Shown here piece after piece: positions 8,595 to 16,295 of a stretch of DNA of 64,000 nt. The position numbers and the translations under genes were made by a program. The notes beneath the pieces were generated by a model. The model saw nothing but the letters and a program-made list of their open reading frames with translations. It did no database searches and was not told the origin of the DNA. Positions within the stretch are counted from its first letter, which is position 1. Every line of letters begins with the position of its first letter. The stretch is from QYOJ01 sp964616825 (lineage in GTDB: Bacteria; Bacteroidota; Bacteroidia; Bacteroidales; FEN-979): contig CAZTSX010000011.1 in NCBI GenBank assembly GCA_964616825.1, positions 35,148-99,147 of the forward strand. The letters are read 5' to 3'.

Positions 8595-9661
8595 TTACTC
8601 TCGTCAACACGTTTCAGGAATTCATCGAAAAGATATTCCGTATCAGTCGGGCCACTGGATGCCTCCGGATGGAACTGAACGGAGAATATAGGTTTGGACT
8701 TATGGCGTATCCCTTCGTTTGTTTGATCATTGAGGTTGACAAAAAATGTTTCCCACTCGTCACCCAGCGTATGGTCATCGATTGCATACCCGTGATTTTG
8801 TGAGGTGATAAAGGCTTTGTTGGTGCCTTTCATCAACACGGGTTGGTTATGGCTGCGATGACCATATTTTAGCTTGTAGGTATCCGCCCCGGAAGCAAGG
8901 GCCAGCAGCTGATTCCCCAGGCAGATACCAAAAATAGGGGTGTCAGATTTCATAGCATAGGCCAGATGGCTGATTGTCGCTTCACACATTTTCGGGTCAC
9001 CCGGTCCGTTTGAAATAAACAATCCATCATACTTCTCCTTCGACAGGTCGTGATCCCATGGAACACGGATGATTGTCGTATCCCGTTTCAGGAAATGGCG
9101 AATGATATTGTATTTCACGCCGCAATCAATAAGCAATATCCGGTATCTGCCTTCGCCATAAATCTCCTTGTTCCGGGTGCTGACCTGGTCCACCAGATTT
9201 TCCTTGTTTGGATCTGTAAACCCGATCGAATCTCCGTCAAACTCGATCTTTCCCGGCATGGCTCCACGTTCCCGGATGACCTTTGTAAGCGCCCGTGTGT
9301 CGATGCCGGTCAGGCCAGGAATTCCGCTTCGCCGTAGCCATTGCCCCAGGCTCTCACTGGCATTCCAATGGCTGTATTCCTCGGAGTAATCGGAGATGAC
9401 CAGGCCGGTGATCTGCAGGTGATCCGATTCATAATTCTTAAAAAGATCGTTTTCGGTTGTCTCCGCCGGTACCCCGTAATTGCCGATCAACGGATAGGTC
9501 AGCACCAGGATCTGCCCCCGGTAGGATGGATCGGTAAGACTCTCCGGATAGCCGGTCATGGAGGTATTGAAGACCACTTCGCCAGCCACAGATATATCGC
9601 TTCCAAAAGAGTAACCGTAAAAAACTGTTCCGTCTTCCAGAGTCAATTTGGCTTTTTTCAT
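8591..9661 (-). CDS. carA: carbamoyl-phosphate synthase small subunit
   Basis: This 356-residue glutaminase subunit supplies ammonia to CarB. The N-terminal CPSase domain begins KKAKLTLEDGTVFYGYSFGS. The C-terminal class I glutamine amidotransferase domain carries the nucleophile region GICLGNQLLA and the His/Glu pair in SVQFHPEASSGPTDT. It is first in the carA-carB operon. A -7 box on the minus strand about 40 bp upstream (9702-9709) lies inside a perfect palindrome shared with a divergent promoter. Confidence 0.97.
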   Translation of the reverse strand: MKKAKLTLEDGTVFYGYSFGSDISVAGEVVFNTSMTGYPESLTDPSYRGQILVLTYPLIGNYGVPAETTENDLFKNYESDHLQITGLVISDYSEEYSHWNASESLGQWLRRSGIPGLTGIDTRALTKVIRERGAMPGKIEFDGDSIGFTDPNKENLVDQVSTRNKEIYGEGRYRILLIDCGVKYNIIRHFLKRDTTIIRVPWDHDLSKEKYDGLFISNGPGDPKMCEATISHLAYAMKSDTPIFGICLGNQLLALASGADTYKLKYGHRSHNQPVLMKGTNKAFITSQNHGYAIDDHTLGDEWETFFVNLNDQTNEGIRHKSKPIFSVQFHPEASSGPTDTEYLFDEFLKRVDESK

Positions 9662-9700
9662 TCAGTTTTTTCTTGAATTTTATCCGGCTAGATGATCAAG

Positions 9701-9716
9701 GCAAAAGTACTTTTGC
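9701..9716. promoter_or_regulatory. 16-bp palindrome holding back-to-back -7 boxes
   Basis: GCAAAAGTACTTTTGC is a perfect palindrome. Read on the minus strand it contains TACTTTTG (9702-9709), a match to the TAnnTTTG -7 element placed to transcribe carAB. Read on the plus strand the same octamer occurs at 9708-9715, facing the kinase gene. It may be a divergent promoter core, an operator, or both. Confidence 0.5.
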
Positions 9717-9796
9717 GTACCGGATTATCAGAAGATATTCAACGAATTTTATTAACAAGAGAAGGGAGTTTATCATCTGATGATAAAAGAAATCCA

Positions 9797-9804
9797 TAGA
9801 TTTG
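9797..9804 (+). promoter_or_regulatory. -7 box for the sensor kinase-hemW pair
   Basis: TAGATTTG matches the TAnnTTTG consensus 18 bp before the ATG at 9823. No good TTG lies at the expected -33 position. The leader would be about 10-12 nt. Confidence 0.45.
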
Positions 9805-9822
9805 TACGTTGTTAGTTGAGTT

Positions 9823-11328
9823 ATGGACATTTACCTTCGAAAAAAGCGCTGGAAATGGATCCTGTTTATCGTTGCGATCCTGATTATTTCAGCTTCCTGG
9901 TATTATACTAATATTCTTGCGGAATACACTCGTCAGGAGGAGCGAAAAAATGTAGAGATCTGGGCGGATGCCATCCAACACAAAGCCGAACTGGTGAACT
10001 TTACCAATGTGCTGTTTGAACAGATCAAGAATGAAGAACGCAAACGGGTCGCTTTCCTGGCTGAAGCCCAGAAAAGAATCAATACGGCCGGGCCGGATGA
10101 AGATGTGAACTTCTATCTGGATATCATTACTCAGAACACAACCATTCCTGTGATCCAGACCGATGATCGAAACAACGTGGTCTCTGTCAGGAATGTCAGT
10201 TTCGACATGGACACTGTCAAACATCTGCTGGGGGATCTGCGGGAAGAGTTTACCTACTACCCACCCGTAGTAGTAAACTATTTGGCTAATAAATATTATT
10301 ATCTCTATTACAAGGATTCCAATATCTTCTCCGAACTGAAAAAAGCGATGGACGACTTGATCAGTTCGTTCTTTTCAGAAGTGGTGCTTAACTCCGCTTC
10401 CGTTCCTGTAATCATTACCGATAGCACAAAACGAGATGTGATCGCCTTTGGAAATCTTCCTGACAACAAGATGGAAGACTCCCTATTCGTTCTCAGGACA
10501 TTGGAGACCATGGAGTTGCAGAACAGGCCGATCGAAGTGAACCTGGCTGGTACCGGATTACGGTATATTTTTTACAAAGATTCTTTCCTGCTTACCCAGT
10601 TAAATTACTATCCATTCATTATGTTTGCTATATTCGGTATCTTTCTTTTCATCGCCTATCTTCTTTTCAGCACCGCCCGTAAATCGGAACAGAATCAGGT
10701 TTGGGTAGGCATGGCAAAAGAGACCGCTCATCAACTGGGAACACCTCTTTCTTCGATGGTTGGCTGGGTAGAGTTATTGAAGCTGAAAGGATTGGATGGT
10801 GATACTGTCAGGGAGATTGAGAAGGATGTACTGCGATTGGAAACCATCACCGACCGTTTTTCCAAGATCGGTGCTGCAGCCAGATTGGAACCTTTCAATA
10901 TTGTTCAGGTAGTATATGATACAGTCAATTATATCAAATCAAGAACATCCCCCAAGGTGCAATTTGATATTACCCCCGATCTCTCTACAAATATTTCTGC
11001 TCCAATCAACCTGCATCTCTTTGAGTGGGTGATTGAGAACCTTTGCAAGAATGCGGTTGATGCAATAGAGGGAAACGGAACCATCCATATAGAGGTGACA
11101 CGAGAGGAGAAATATGTCATGATCGACATCAGTGATTCAGGGAAAGGAATTCAAAAATCACGTTTCAAGACTATTTTTCACCCGGGGTATACCTCTAAAA
11201 TCCGTGGTTGGGGCCTCGGATTAACCCTATCAAAACGGATCATTGATAATTACCACAGAGGGAAAATCTTTGTCAAGTCTTCAGCTATCGGAAAAGGAAC
11301 TACCTTTCGTGTCGTTCTAAAAAAATAA
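9823..11328 (+). CDS. membrane sensor histidine kinase
   Basis: This 501-residue kinase has a transmembrane segment near residues 12-32, an extracytoplasmic sensor region of about 220 residues, a second membrane segment near 265-285, and a catalytic core. The phospho-acceptor region is WVGMAKETAHQLGTPLSSMV with His near residue 304. The ATPase domain shows the N box NLCKNAVDAIEGNG, the G1 box DSGKGI and the G2 box GWGLGLTLSKRII. No response-regulator gene is adjacent, so it is an orphan kinase. The stop is followed after 6 bp by the TTG start of hemW, implying cotranscription. The signal sensed is unknown. Confidence 0.9.
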   Translation: MDIYLRKKRWKWILFIVAILIISASWYYTNILAEYTRQEERKNVEIWADAIQHKAELVNFTNVLFEQIKNEERKRVAFLAEAQKRINTAGPDEDVNFYLDIITQNTTIPVIQTDDRNNVVSVRNVSFDMDTVKHLLGDLREEFTYYPPVVVNYLANKYYYLYYKDSNIFSELKKAMDDLISSFFSEVVLNSASVPVIITDSTKRDVIAFGNLPDNKMEDSLFVLRTLETMELQNRPIEVNLAGTGLRYIFYKDSFLLTQLNYYPFIMFAIFGIFLFIAYLLFSTARKSEQNQVWVGMAKETAHQLGTPLSSMVGWVELLKLKGLDGDTVREIEKDVLRLETITDRFSKIGAAARLEPFNIVQVVYDTVNYIKSRTSPKVQFDITPDLSTNISAPINLHLFEWVIENLCKNAVDAIEGNGTIHIEVTREEKYVMIDISDSGKGIQKSRFKTIFHPGYTSKIRGWGLGLTLSKRIIDNYHRGKIFVKSSAIGKGTTFRVVLKK

Positions 11329-11334
11329 GATCCG

Positions 11335-12627
11335 TTGGCCGGAATCTATATCCATATCCCTTTTTGCAAACACAAGTGCAACTACTGTAATTTCTTTTCG
11401 CTTGCTACCACGCGCTTCAGGGAAGAATTTTTCCAGGCTTTGCTCAAAGAGATCGAACTGACCCGAGATTATTTGGGAGAAGAACCTGTTGAAACTTTAT
11501 ATTTTGGCGGGGGAACGCCGTCGTTGTTTTCGGTTGATCAGATTGAGAAGATCATTCAGCAGATACGGGATGAGGGGGGAGGGATGAGGGATGAGGGACG
11601 AGGAATGAGGGACGAGCACCGAGAACCGAGCAACGAGCAACGAGCATCGAGCATCGAGGCACCCGAGATCACTTTAGAAATGAATCCGGATGACGTGACA
11701 CAAGAATACATTAGTAACATTAAGCAGAGTCCGATCAACCGAATCAGCCTGGGAGTACAGTCGTTTTTTGATGTAGATCTGAAATACCTGGAGCGGAGGC
11801 ATGATGGAAGGCAAGCGAAGAGGGCTTTAAAGATGATCCTGTTGCTTCTTCATACTCCTCGCTATGACAATGATGCCGGATACCAGATGCCAGATACCGG
11901 GAGCCGGATGCCGGATAAAAAAATCGAAAATCGAAAATCGAAAATCGAAACTGTCTCTGTGGATTTGATCTATGGAATTCCTACATTGTCAAACGATCAC
12001 TGGAAAGAAAACCTGAACCTTGTGATCGATCTGGGCGTCCCACATATTTCTGCCTATTCGCTAACGGTTGAGCCTAAGACTCATCTGGCCTGGCAAATTG
12101 CCAGAGACATCCGGCATCCGGTATCAGACGATCAGGCATCCGAGCAGTTTGAGATCCTCATGGAGGTAATGGATCAGGCAGGCTATCTCCACTATGAGAT
12201 CTCCAATTTTTGCTTACCCGGATATGAGTCACGTCATAATAGGAATTATTGGAGAGGTATTCCCTACCTGGGCCTGGGTCCGTCCGCACACTCCTTTAAC
12301 GGAACCTCCCGCCGCTGGAACACCCGGAATCTCACATCCTACATCCAGGGAATAGAGTCGGGCAGCCTGTCATTTGAAGAGGAGATCCTCACCACCACAC
12401 AGCACTACAATGAATACGTTATGACATCATTGAGAACAACCTGGGGATGCGATATCAAAAAGATCGAAAAGAAATTTGGAGTTGATTATGCATCCCATTT
12501 CCGGCATCAGGTAATCCGGCATCAGGTATCCGGTCATCTGGAAGAATCAGCTGGTATCCATACCTTATCCCGTTCCGGGAAATTCCTGGCTGACGGGATT
12601 TCGGCGGATCTGTTCGTTGAAAAGTGA
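11335..12627 (+). CDS. hemW: HemW-like radical SAM protein carrying in-frame repeat tracts
   Basis: The product belongs to the HemN/HemW radical SAM family: GIYIHIPFCKHKCNYCNFF carries the CxxxCxxC cluster motif, followed by ETLYFGGGTPSLFS, GVQSF, DLIYGIPT and HYEISNFCLPGYESRHNRNY. HemW members are heme chaperones rather than coproporphyrinogen dehydrogenases. At 430 residues it is about 50 longer than most HemW proteins. The excess is accounted for by repeat-derived tracts at about residues 79-109, 178-207, 257-272 and 388-404. The start is TTG, 6 bp after the kinase stop. The 3' end overlaps the convergent PepSY gene by 63 bp. Confidence 0.9.
   Translation: MAGIYIHIPFCKHKCNYCNFFSLATTRFREEFFQALLKEIELTRDYLGEEPVETLYFGGGTPSLFSVDQIEKIIQQIRDEGGGMRDEGRGMRDEHREPSNEQRASSIEAPEITLEMNPDDVTQEYISNIKQSPINRISLGVQSFFDVDLKYLERRHDGRQAKRALKMILLLLHTPRYDNDAGYQMPDTGSRMPDKKIENRKSKIETVSVDLIYGIPTLSNDHWKENLNLVIDLGVPHISAYSLTVEPKTHLAWQIARDIRHPVSDDQASEQFEILMEVMDQAGYLHYEISNFCLPGYESRHNRNYWRGIPYLGLGPSAHSFNGTSRRWNTRNLTSYIQGIESGSLSFEEEILTTTQHYNEYVMTSLRTTWGCDIKKIEKKFGVDYASHFRHQVIRHQVSGHLEESAGIHTLSRSGKFLADGISADLFVEK
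11568..11660. repeat. in-frame repeat tract 1 in hemW
   Basis: The stretch is built from GGGATGAGG-type and then CGAGCAACGAGC-type short tandem units. It is translated as GGGMRDEGRGMRDEHREPSN and following, a low-complexity segment between the conserved IEKIIQQI helix and the EITLEMNPDD strand. Such motifs are typical of intergenic repeats, not of HemW. Confidence 0.75.
11866..11955. repeat. in-frame repeat tract 2 in hemW
   Basis: This tract joins several copies of a GATGCCGGATACC-like unit to a fourfold AAAATCG tandem repeat. It is translated as AGYQMPDTGSRMPDKKIENR and following, inserted just before the conserved TVSVDLIYGIP segment. Confidence 0.75.
12105..12150. repeat. in-frame repeat tract 3 in hemW
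   Basis: ATCCGGCATCCGGTATCAG followed by CGATCAGGCATCCGAGC is made of the same CCGGCATC / CAGGCATC units as tracts 2 and 4. It is translated as IRHPVSDDQASEQF. It is shorter and less certain than the other tracts because it is flanked by ordinary HemW sequence. Confidence 0.5.
12497..12545. repeat. in-frame repeat tract 4 in hemW
   Basis: Two copies of a CCGGCATCAGGTA unit and a related CCGGTCATCTGG are translated as FRHQVIRHQVSGHLEES near the C-terminus of HemW. This tract lies before the 63-bp overlap with the convergent PepSY gene. Confidence 0.65.
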
Positions 12628-14256
12628 GGTTACGATTCGCTTTTTTCTTTTTCTTGCTATCCACCACGCCAGAAAACCGATGATACTGATCTCCAGGGCA
12701 AACAAACCGACGACCGGAACAACCAGGATATAAAATTCCCCCAGGATAGGCTGGTAAATCCGGCCGGTATGAATTTCCAGAGCTGTGTTCCAGAGAGAAA
12801 TTGGTGATTCCCTTTTCACCTCTTCCGGCATTGATGGAAACCATTTTCCTCCTTTCAACTCGATCGCCCCTCCCATATAATCGAAGAGGACTTCTCTGGT
12901 GACCGGTGACTGGATGCCGGATCCTGGATGCTGGTTACTCCCCTTCCTTGTTGGGGAGGGACCGGGGAAGGGGTAGGACACTGGGTGCTGGATATACCCT
13001 GCAACTGAAAGGTTCCCGAATGGAGGGCCTGCTCCACCCGTTGGCACGTAAGGCATCTTGGTAAAATAATCCCAAATATTACCGGTTTCCGGCTCCCATA
13101 AAAAAATTCCGCCAAACGATCCGACCAGGAATTTCTCCGGATCCATTTGTTCAAAGACGTTGATCCCCATGATACTTACCGGAGGCTGGAACCGGTATCT
13201 CCTTATGTTGCTTGAAAAATCATCATCGGAATAGTAAATTCCTTCGGAGGTGGCTACCATCCAGCAATGTTTCTCCTTATCGTACAACAAATCACGAAAT
13301 CGGTCGAACCAGGGATTTGAGCTATCCAGTTCAGAATACTTGATCTTGGCTACACGAGAGTTAGCAATCAGGATCAGCAAGGGAGGGCGTAGAAACATGC
13401 CGGTAACGATGGTGAGGATTAATATGAGAATCGTCCATGATCCCAGGCTGTTGTGCCATTTTAATGTGGAGCGATTGAATCGCTTCAAACGGATCTTTCT
13501 GATCTCATCTTTCAATCGGCTTAACCTATATGGAACAAAGAAATAGATCAGTCCGGTGATGCAAAGAATGATAAACGTAATGCCGATAGCATCAACAATC
13601 AATTTCCCTGGGATACCATAGATCTCACCGCTATGGATCACCCAGAGTGTTTTGAAAAGACCGACTTTGTCATCGTCATCTTCTCCTGCCGGGACCGGGA
13701 TCACAGTAAAATTATCCAGCCCGTTTGCCGTTGTTGAGACAAGCAGACTGGAGCGTGTCATCACCAGCAAGCTGTCTCCTTTAGTCAATACCGATACAAC
13801 TCTCTCTTCCGGAACCGGCAGGGAAACCTTGTTCCAGTTTTGAGACAATGAATCATAACGATACAGTCCAAACAAGGTACCCGCATGGAGGCCTGTGATG
13901 CTGTCGACACAAATCGTTGCAATTTTCCGGTTGTCGATTCCTTGAGGGAATCCTTTATTAAAATCGGAGAAGGATTGAAACTTCGTATCGGTGCGCCAGA
14001 TGCCGATATTTCCATAGATAAGTATCGTCTCGCCACCAATCGCAGTGGCTCCTCTTACACTTGCCAGATTCCAGTTGTTATAACGGTAACTTTCGGGGAG
14101 ATATTTTCTGTTCACATCACTAGAGGATAACAACTTGCGATGGTTCATAATAATCCCGGAAACAGCAAACAGCAGGATGAAAATGGTAAAGACCAGGCTG
14201 GGCCATTTATGCCATTTGCGAAGCCGGTTTAGGAGTTTTCCGTTAGATTTTTTCAC
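12565..14256 (-). CDS. PepSY-associated membrane protein
   Basis: The 563-residue protein begins with a basic segment and LRKWHKWPSLVFTIFILLFA, the histidine-bearing first helix of PepSY-associated transmembrane proteins. Further helices lie near residues 220-245, 270-295 and 515-535. Two extracytoplasmic regions look like beta-rich repeats (YGLYRYDSL and EGIYYSDDDF types). PepSY membrane proteins are often linked to metal or iron reduction at the inner membrane, but the substrate is not known here. A repeat-derived stretch interrupts the second periplasmic region at about residues 415-452. The C-terminal 20 residues are read antisense to the end of hemW. Confidence 0.75.
   Translation of the reverse strand: MKKSNGKLLNRLRKWHKWPSLVFTIFILLFAVSGIIMNHRKLLSSSDVNRKYLPESYRYNNWNLASVRGATAIGGETILIYGNIGIWRTDTKFQSFSDFNKGFPQGIDNRKIATICVDSITGLHAGTLFGLYRYDSLSQNWNKVSLPVPEERVVSVLTKGDSLLVMTRSSLLVSTTANGLDNFTVIPVPAGEDDDDKVGLFKTLWVIHSGEIYGIPGKLIVDAIGITFIILCITGLIYFFVPYRLSRLKDEIRKIRLKRFNRSTLKWHNSLGSWTILILILTIVTGMFLRPPLLILIANSRVAKIKYSELDSSNPWFDRFRDLLYDKEKHCWMVATSEGIYYSDDDFSSNIRRYRFQPPVSIMGINVFEQMDPEKFLVGSFGGIFLWEPETGNIWDYFTKMPYVPTGGAGPPFGNLSVAGYIQHPVSYPFPGPSPTRKGSNQHPGSGIQSPVTREVLFDYMGGAIELKGGKWFPSMPEEVKRESPISLWNTALEIHTGRIYQPILGEFYILVVPVVGLFALEISIIGFLAWWIARKRKKRIVTSLFNEQIRRNPVSQEFPGTG
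12898..13010. repeat. in-frame repeat tract in the PepSY gene
   Basis: Short GGATGCCGGATCCTGGATGC-like units surround a C-rich/G-rich dyad (about 12939-12978) of the form CTCCCC..TTGTTGG..GGGGAGG. In the protein this reads GYIQHPVSYPFPGPSPTRKG followed by SNQHPGSGIQSPVTRE, a Pro-rich stretch unlike the rest. The dyad resembles the intergenic hairpin at 15867-15892. Confidence 0.7.
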
Positions 14257-14291
14257 CGTAATCTCAAGTAGTGAAATTTTTGTTACTCACA

Positions 14292-14315
14292 AGTTCACTA
14301 GTTCACCAGTTCACT
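14292..14315. repeat. 8-bp tandem repeat, three units
   Basis: AGTTCACT, AGTTCACC, AGTTCACT occur in tandem in the short gap between the PepSY gene start and the end of the DUF2249 gene. It looks like local slippage expansion, with no known role. Confidence 0.7.
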
Positions 14316-14562
14316 ATTTTCTAAAATAGGTATGATATAAACCTTCCGTTTGCTCCGAATGGGTTTCAAATCCGGCTGCTGCCATTTTTTCTATCATCGG
14401 CATTGGAGGGAATGGTGTAATGATCTCGAAGATTTCTCCTGGATTCAGGGTTTCGCTCTCTTGCATAACTCTTTCCAGCGGATGTTCTCCCGCTGCAATG
14501 ATCGGTCTGGCATCCAGGGATATGGTGATTTTTTCTTCATGTAACCAGGTTGGTCTTTCCAT
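14314..14562 (-). CDS. DUF2249 domain protein
   Basis: This 82-residue protein has the DUF2249 pattern: an early ISLDARPIIAAGEHPLERVM, then LNPGEIFEIITPFPPMPMIE and a C-terminal GFETHSEQ. DUF2249 proteins often occur beside DUF438/hemerythrin, cupin and Rrf2/NsrR genes in nitrosative-stress or denitrification loci, as here. The fold is TusA-like, but the biochemical role is unknown. It lies 42 bp downstream of the DUF438 gene, probably in the same operon. Confidence 0.8.
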   Translation of the reverse strand: MERPTWLHEEKITISLDARPIIAAGEHPLERVMQESETLNPGEIFEIITPFPPMPMIEKMAAAGFETHSEQTEGLYHTYFRK

Positions 14563-14604
14563 TGTTCTATCTGTTTTTCTGTTTTCGGTCTTGGTTTCGG
14601 AATA

Positions 14605-15840
14605 TTATTTATCCTTAGTATAAGAGAGAATCCGTTGTTCTCCATGAAGTGCTCTTTTCTCTGTAAGGTCCTGTGATACTTCCAGTGTTCCCTGGTATTC
14701 TCCCTTCTCATTGCGGAGGGCGAAATACTCAATGTGGATGAACCTCCCCTGCATCTGGATCCAGAAAGCAGCGTTATCCTCATTACCTTTCTTGAAATCG
14801 TTTAGAATCTTCTCTACCACATCCACACTCGAGGGAGGATGGCACATCCGTACATCCCGTCCGATGATGGCCCTGTTCCGGTCAAAAATCCGTTCTTTTC
14901 CCTGTGTGAAATACTTGACCTTGTCATCTTTGTCAACAAAAGTCATATCAACAGGCATGGTGTTCAGGATAGCCAGAAGTTCTTCCACCGTGAAGGAGCC
15001 ACTGGGCAACCTGATGGCATCTCCTTCAGCCGATCTGGTTTCGGCCAGCTCAACTCCTTCGGGTTCCCATGTAACATTCGGGTCATATAAACAATACCCT
15101 ATTTCATTTGTTTGCCGGTAGATTTCATACCAGTTGGCATCAGTCAGCTTATCCATCGTCATCGGGAAGAGGATCTCCTCCTCCTTCATGATCATGTCGG
15201 TAATCGCTTTGGCTGCAGGCTGGAGATTCAGCTCGATCTTCATCTTCATCTGATCTACTGAAGAGGCAGGGACATCTAACGCCTGCAGAGCATCCTTCAA
15301 CAGATCACGTGTTTCATCATGCTTGCCCCACATCACCTTAGGTGGACCGGTAATTCCGTATTTCTCCAGAAAAGGGAACAACAGATTCTCTTTCCTGCGA
15401 TAGTGTTTATCTACATCCATCAGGCTATTAAAAAGGCCCTTCATTCGATTGACATAAGCTTCATTTCCAATCGCCGGCATCACCTTATCCACCTTGTTAA
15501 ACAGTTCATTTAGTTTGGCCACCACCTTCTCCAGCTCACGATTCTCCTCTTTGAAGGTATCGACAGGATGTCCCGGCGGTACCACTTTCGCTCCGGAAAG
15601 GTCAATGTGCCCCTCCAGAGCCTGGGTATGAATATCGCACAATCGTAGGACTTCCGTTTCCGGCAATCCTTCATTGATCAGTTCCTGTTCAACTTCTACC
15701 ACTTCATTGTAAGGAATCTTTGTAAGCAACGCAACAAGCTGCTTCTTGGCCTCTTCCGGTGCAATTCCCTCGTGGAGCTGCAGAATCATGTGCTTCAGCA
15801 GTTTCTTCCGGTCACCTGAGCTATTGATTAGTTCTGACAT
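14605..15840 (-). CDS. DUF438 / hemerythrin / PAS-domain protein
   Basis: The 411-residue protein has three parts. An N-terminal DUF438 domain (about 1-75) ends near the LCDIHTQALEGH motif. A hemerythrin-like four-helix bundle (about 85-215) carries HYRRKENLLFPFLEKYG, WGKHDETRDLL and MKEEEILFPM, with His and Glu placed for a di-iron site. A C-terminal PAS-like domain (about 280-400) includes KYFTQGKERIFDRNRAIIGR. Proteins of this layout are implicated in sensing or repair under nitrosative or oxidative stress. Its neighbours (DUF2249, cupin, ferredoxin, Rrf2 regulator) support that inference. There is no signal peptide. Confidence 0.88.
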   Translation of the reverse strand: MSELINSSGDRKKLLKHMILQLHEGIAPEEAKKQLVALLTKIPYNEVVEVEQELINEGLPETEVLRLCDIHTQALEGHIDLSGAKVVPPGHPVDTFKEENRELEKVVAKLNELFNKVDKVMPAIGNEAYVNRMKGLFNSLMDVDKHYRRKENLLFPFLEKYGITGPPKVMWGKHDETRDLLKDALQALDVPASSVDQMKMKIELNLQPAAKAITDMIMKEEEILFPMTMDKLTDANWYEIYRQTNEIGYCLYDPNVTWEPEGVELAETRSAEGDAIRLPSGSFTVEELLAILNTMPVDMTFVDKDDKVKYFTQGKERIFDRNRAIIGRDVRMCHPPSSVDVVEKILNDFKKGNEDNAAFWIQMQGRFIHIEYFALRNEKGEYQGTLEVSQDLTEKRALHGEQRILSYTKDK

Positions 15841-15866
15841 AACTATGGTTTTTACCCCTCCCCGTG

Positions 15867-15892
15867 CCCCTCCCCTGTTGGCAGGGGAGGGG
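15867..15892. repeat. perfect 11-bp GC-rich hairpin
   Basis: CCCCTCCCCTG and CAGGGGAGGGG form a perfect stem around the loop TTGG in the gap between the cupin and DUF438 genes. There is no T run on either strand directly after it. It belongs to the same family as the dyad inside the PepSY gene, so I class it as a dispersed intergenic repeat rather than a terminator. Confidence 0.7.
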
Positions 15893-15904
15893 TGTGAGGT
15901 GGGA

Positions 15905-16234
15905 TTATCCTTTTATCATTGTTAACACCATCTTGAACTTCTCGGTCGCATTCACTCCGTGAGGAATTCCCGCAGGCATGATAATGGTGTCTCCGGTTTC
16001 CATGTTAAATGATTGCTCATCGATCACAATCTCCGCCTTCCCCTCAATCACCTGCAACATGGCATCAAAAGGAGCAGAATGAGTGCTTAATCGTTGCTCT
16101 TTGTCAAAAGCAAACAACGTAACAGTCCCAACAGGACGGTCAAGTATCCGTTTGCTTACGATCCCCTCCGGGGAGTATTCCACCTTATCAGGAAAGCGGA
16201 ATACATTTGAATGTTCAAACATGCTTTTTTCCAT
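15905..16234 (-). CDS. small cupin domain protein
   Basis: This 109-residue single-domain cupin has the two conserved motifs: HSAPFDAMLQVIEGKAEIVI (G(X)5HXH-like region, with HSAP in place of HxHxx) and the second around TIIMPAGIPHGVNATEKFKM. A metal site of the usual His/Glu type is only partly visible. It lies between the ferredoxin-like and DUF438 genes in the stress cluster, where small cupins are frequent companions. The ligand is unknown. Confidence 0.85.
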   Translation of the reverse strand: MEKSMFEHSNVFRFPDKVEYSPEGIVSKRILDRPVGTVTLFAFDKEQRLSTHSAPFDAMLQVIEGKAEIVIDEQSFNMETGDTIIMPAGIPHGVNATEKFKMVLTMIKG

Positions 16235-16295
16235 AATCCTATATTTTCTTATTTTGCTGTTTCGCTTTTCGTTACCTCACAACCTCACTACTTAT

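Noticed and set aside
15867..15892. GC-rich hairpin considered as a terminator for the DUF438 or cupin gene
   Set aside because: No T run follows on either strand, and a related copy sits inside a gene, so a dispersed repeat is the better reading.
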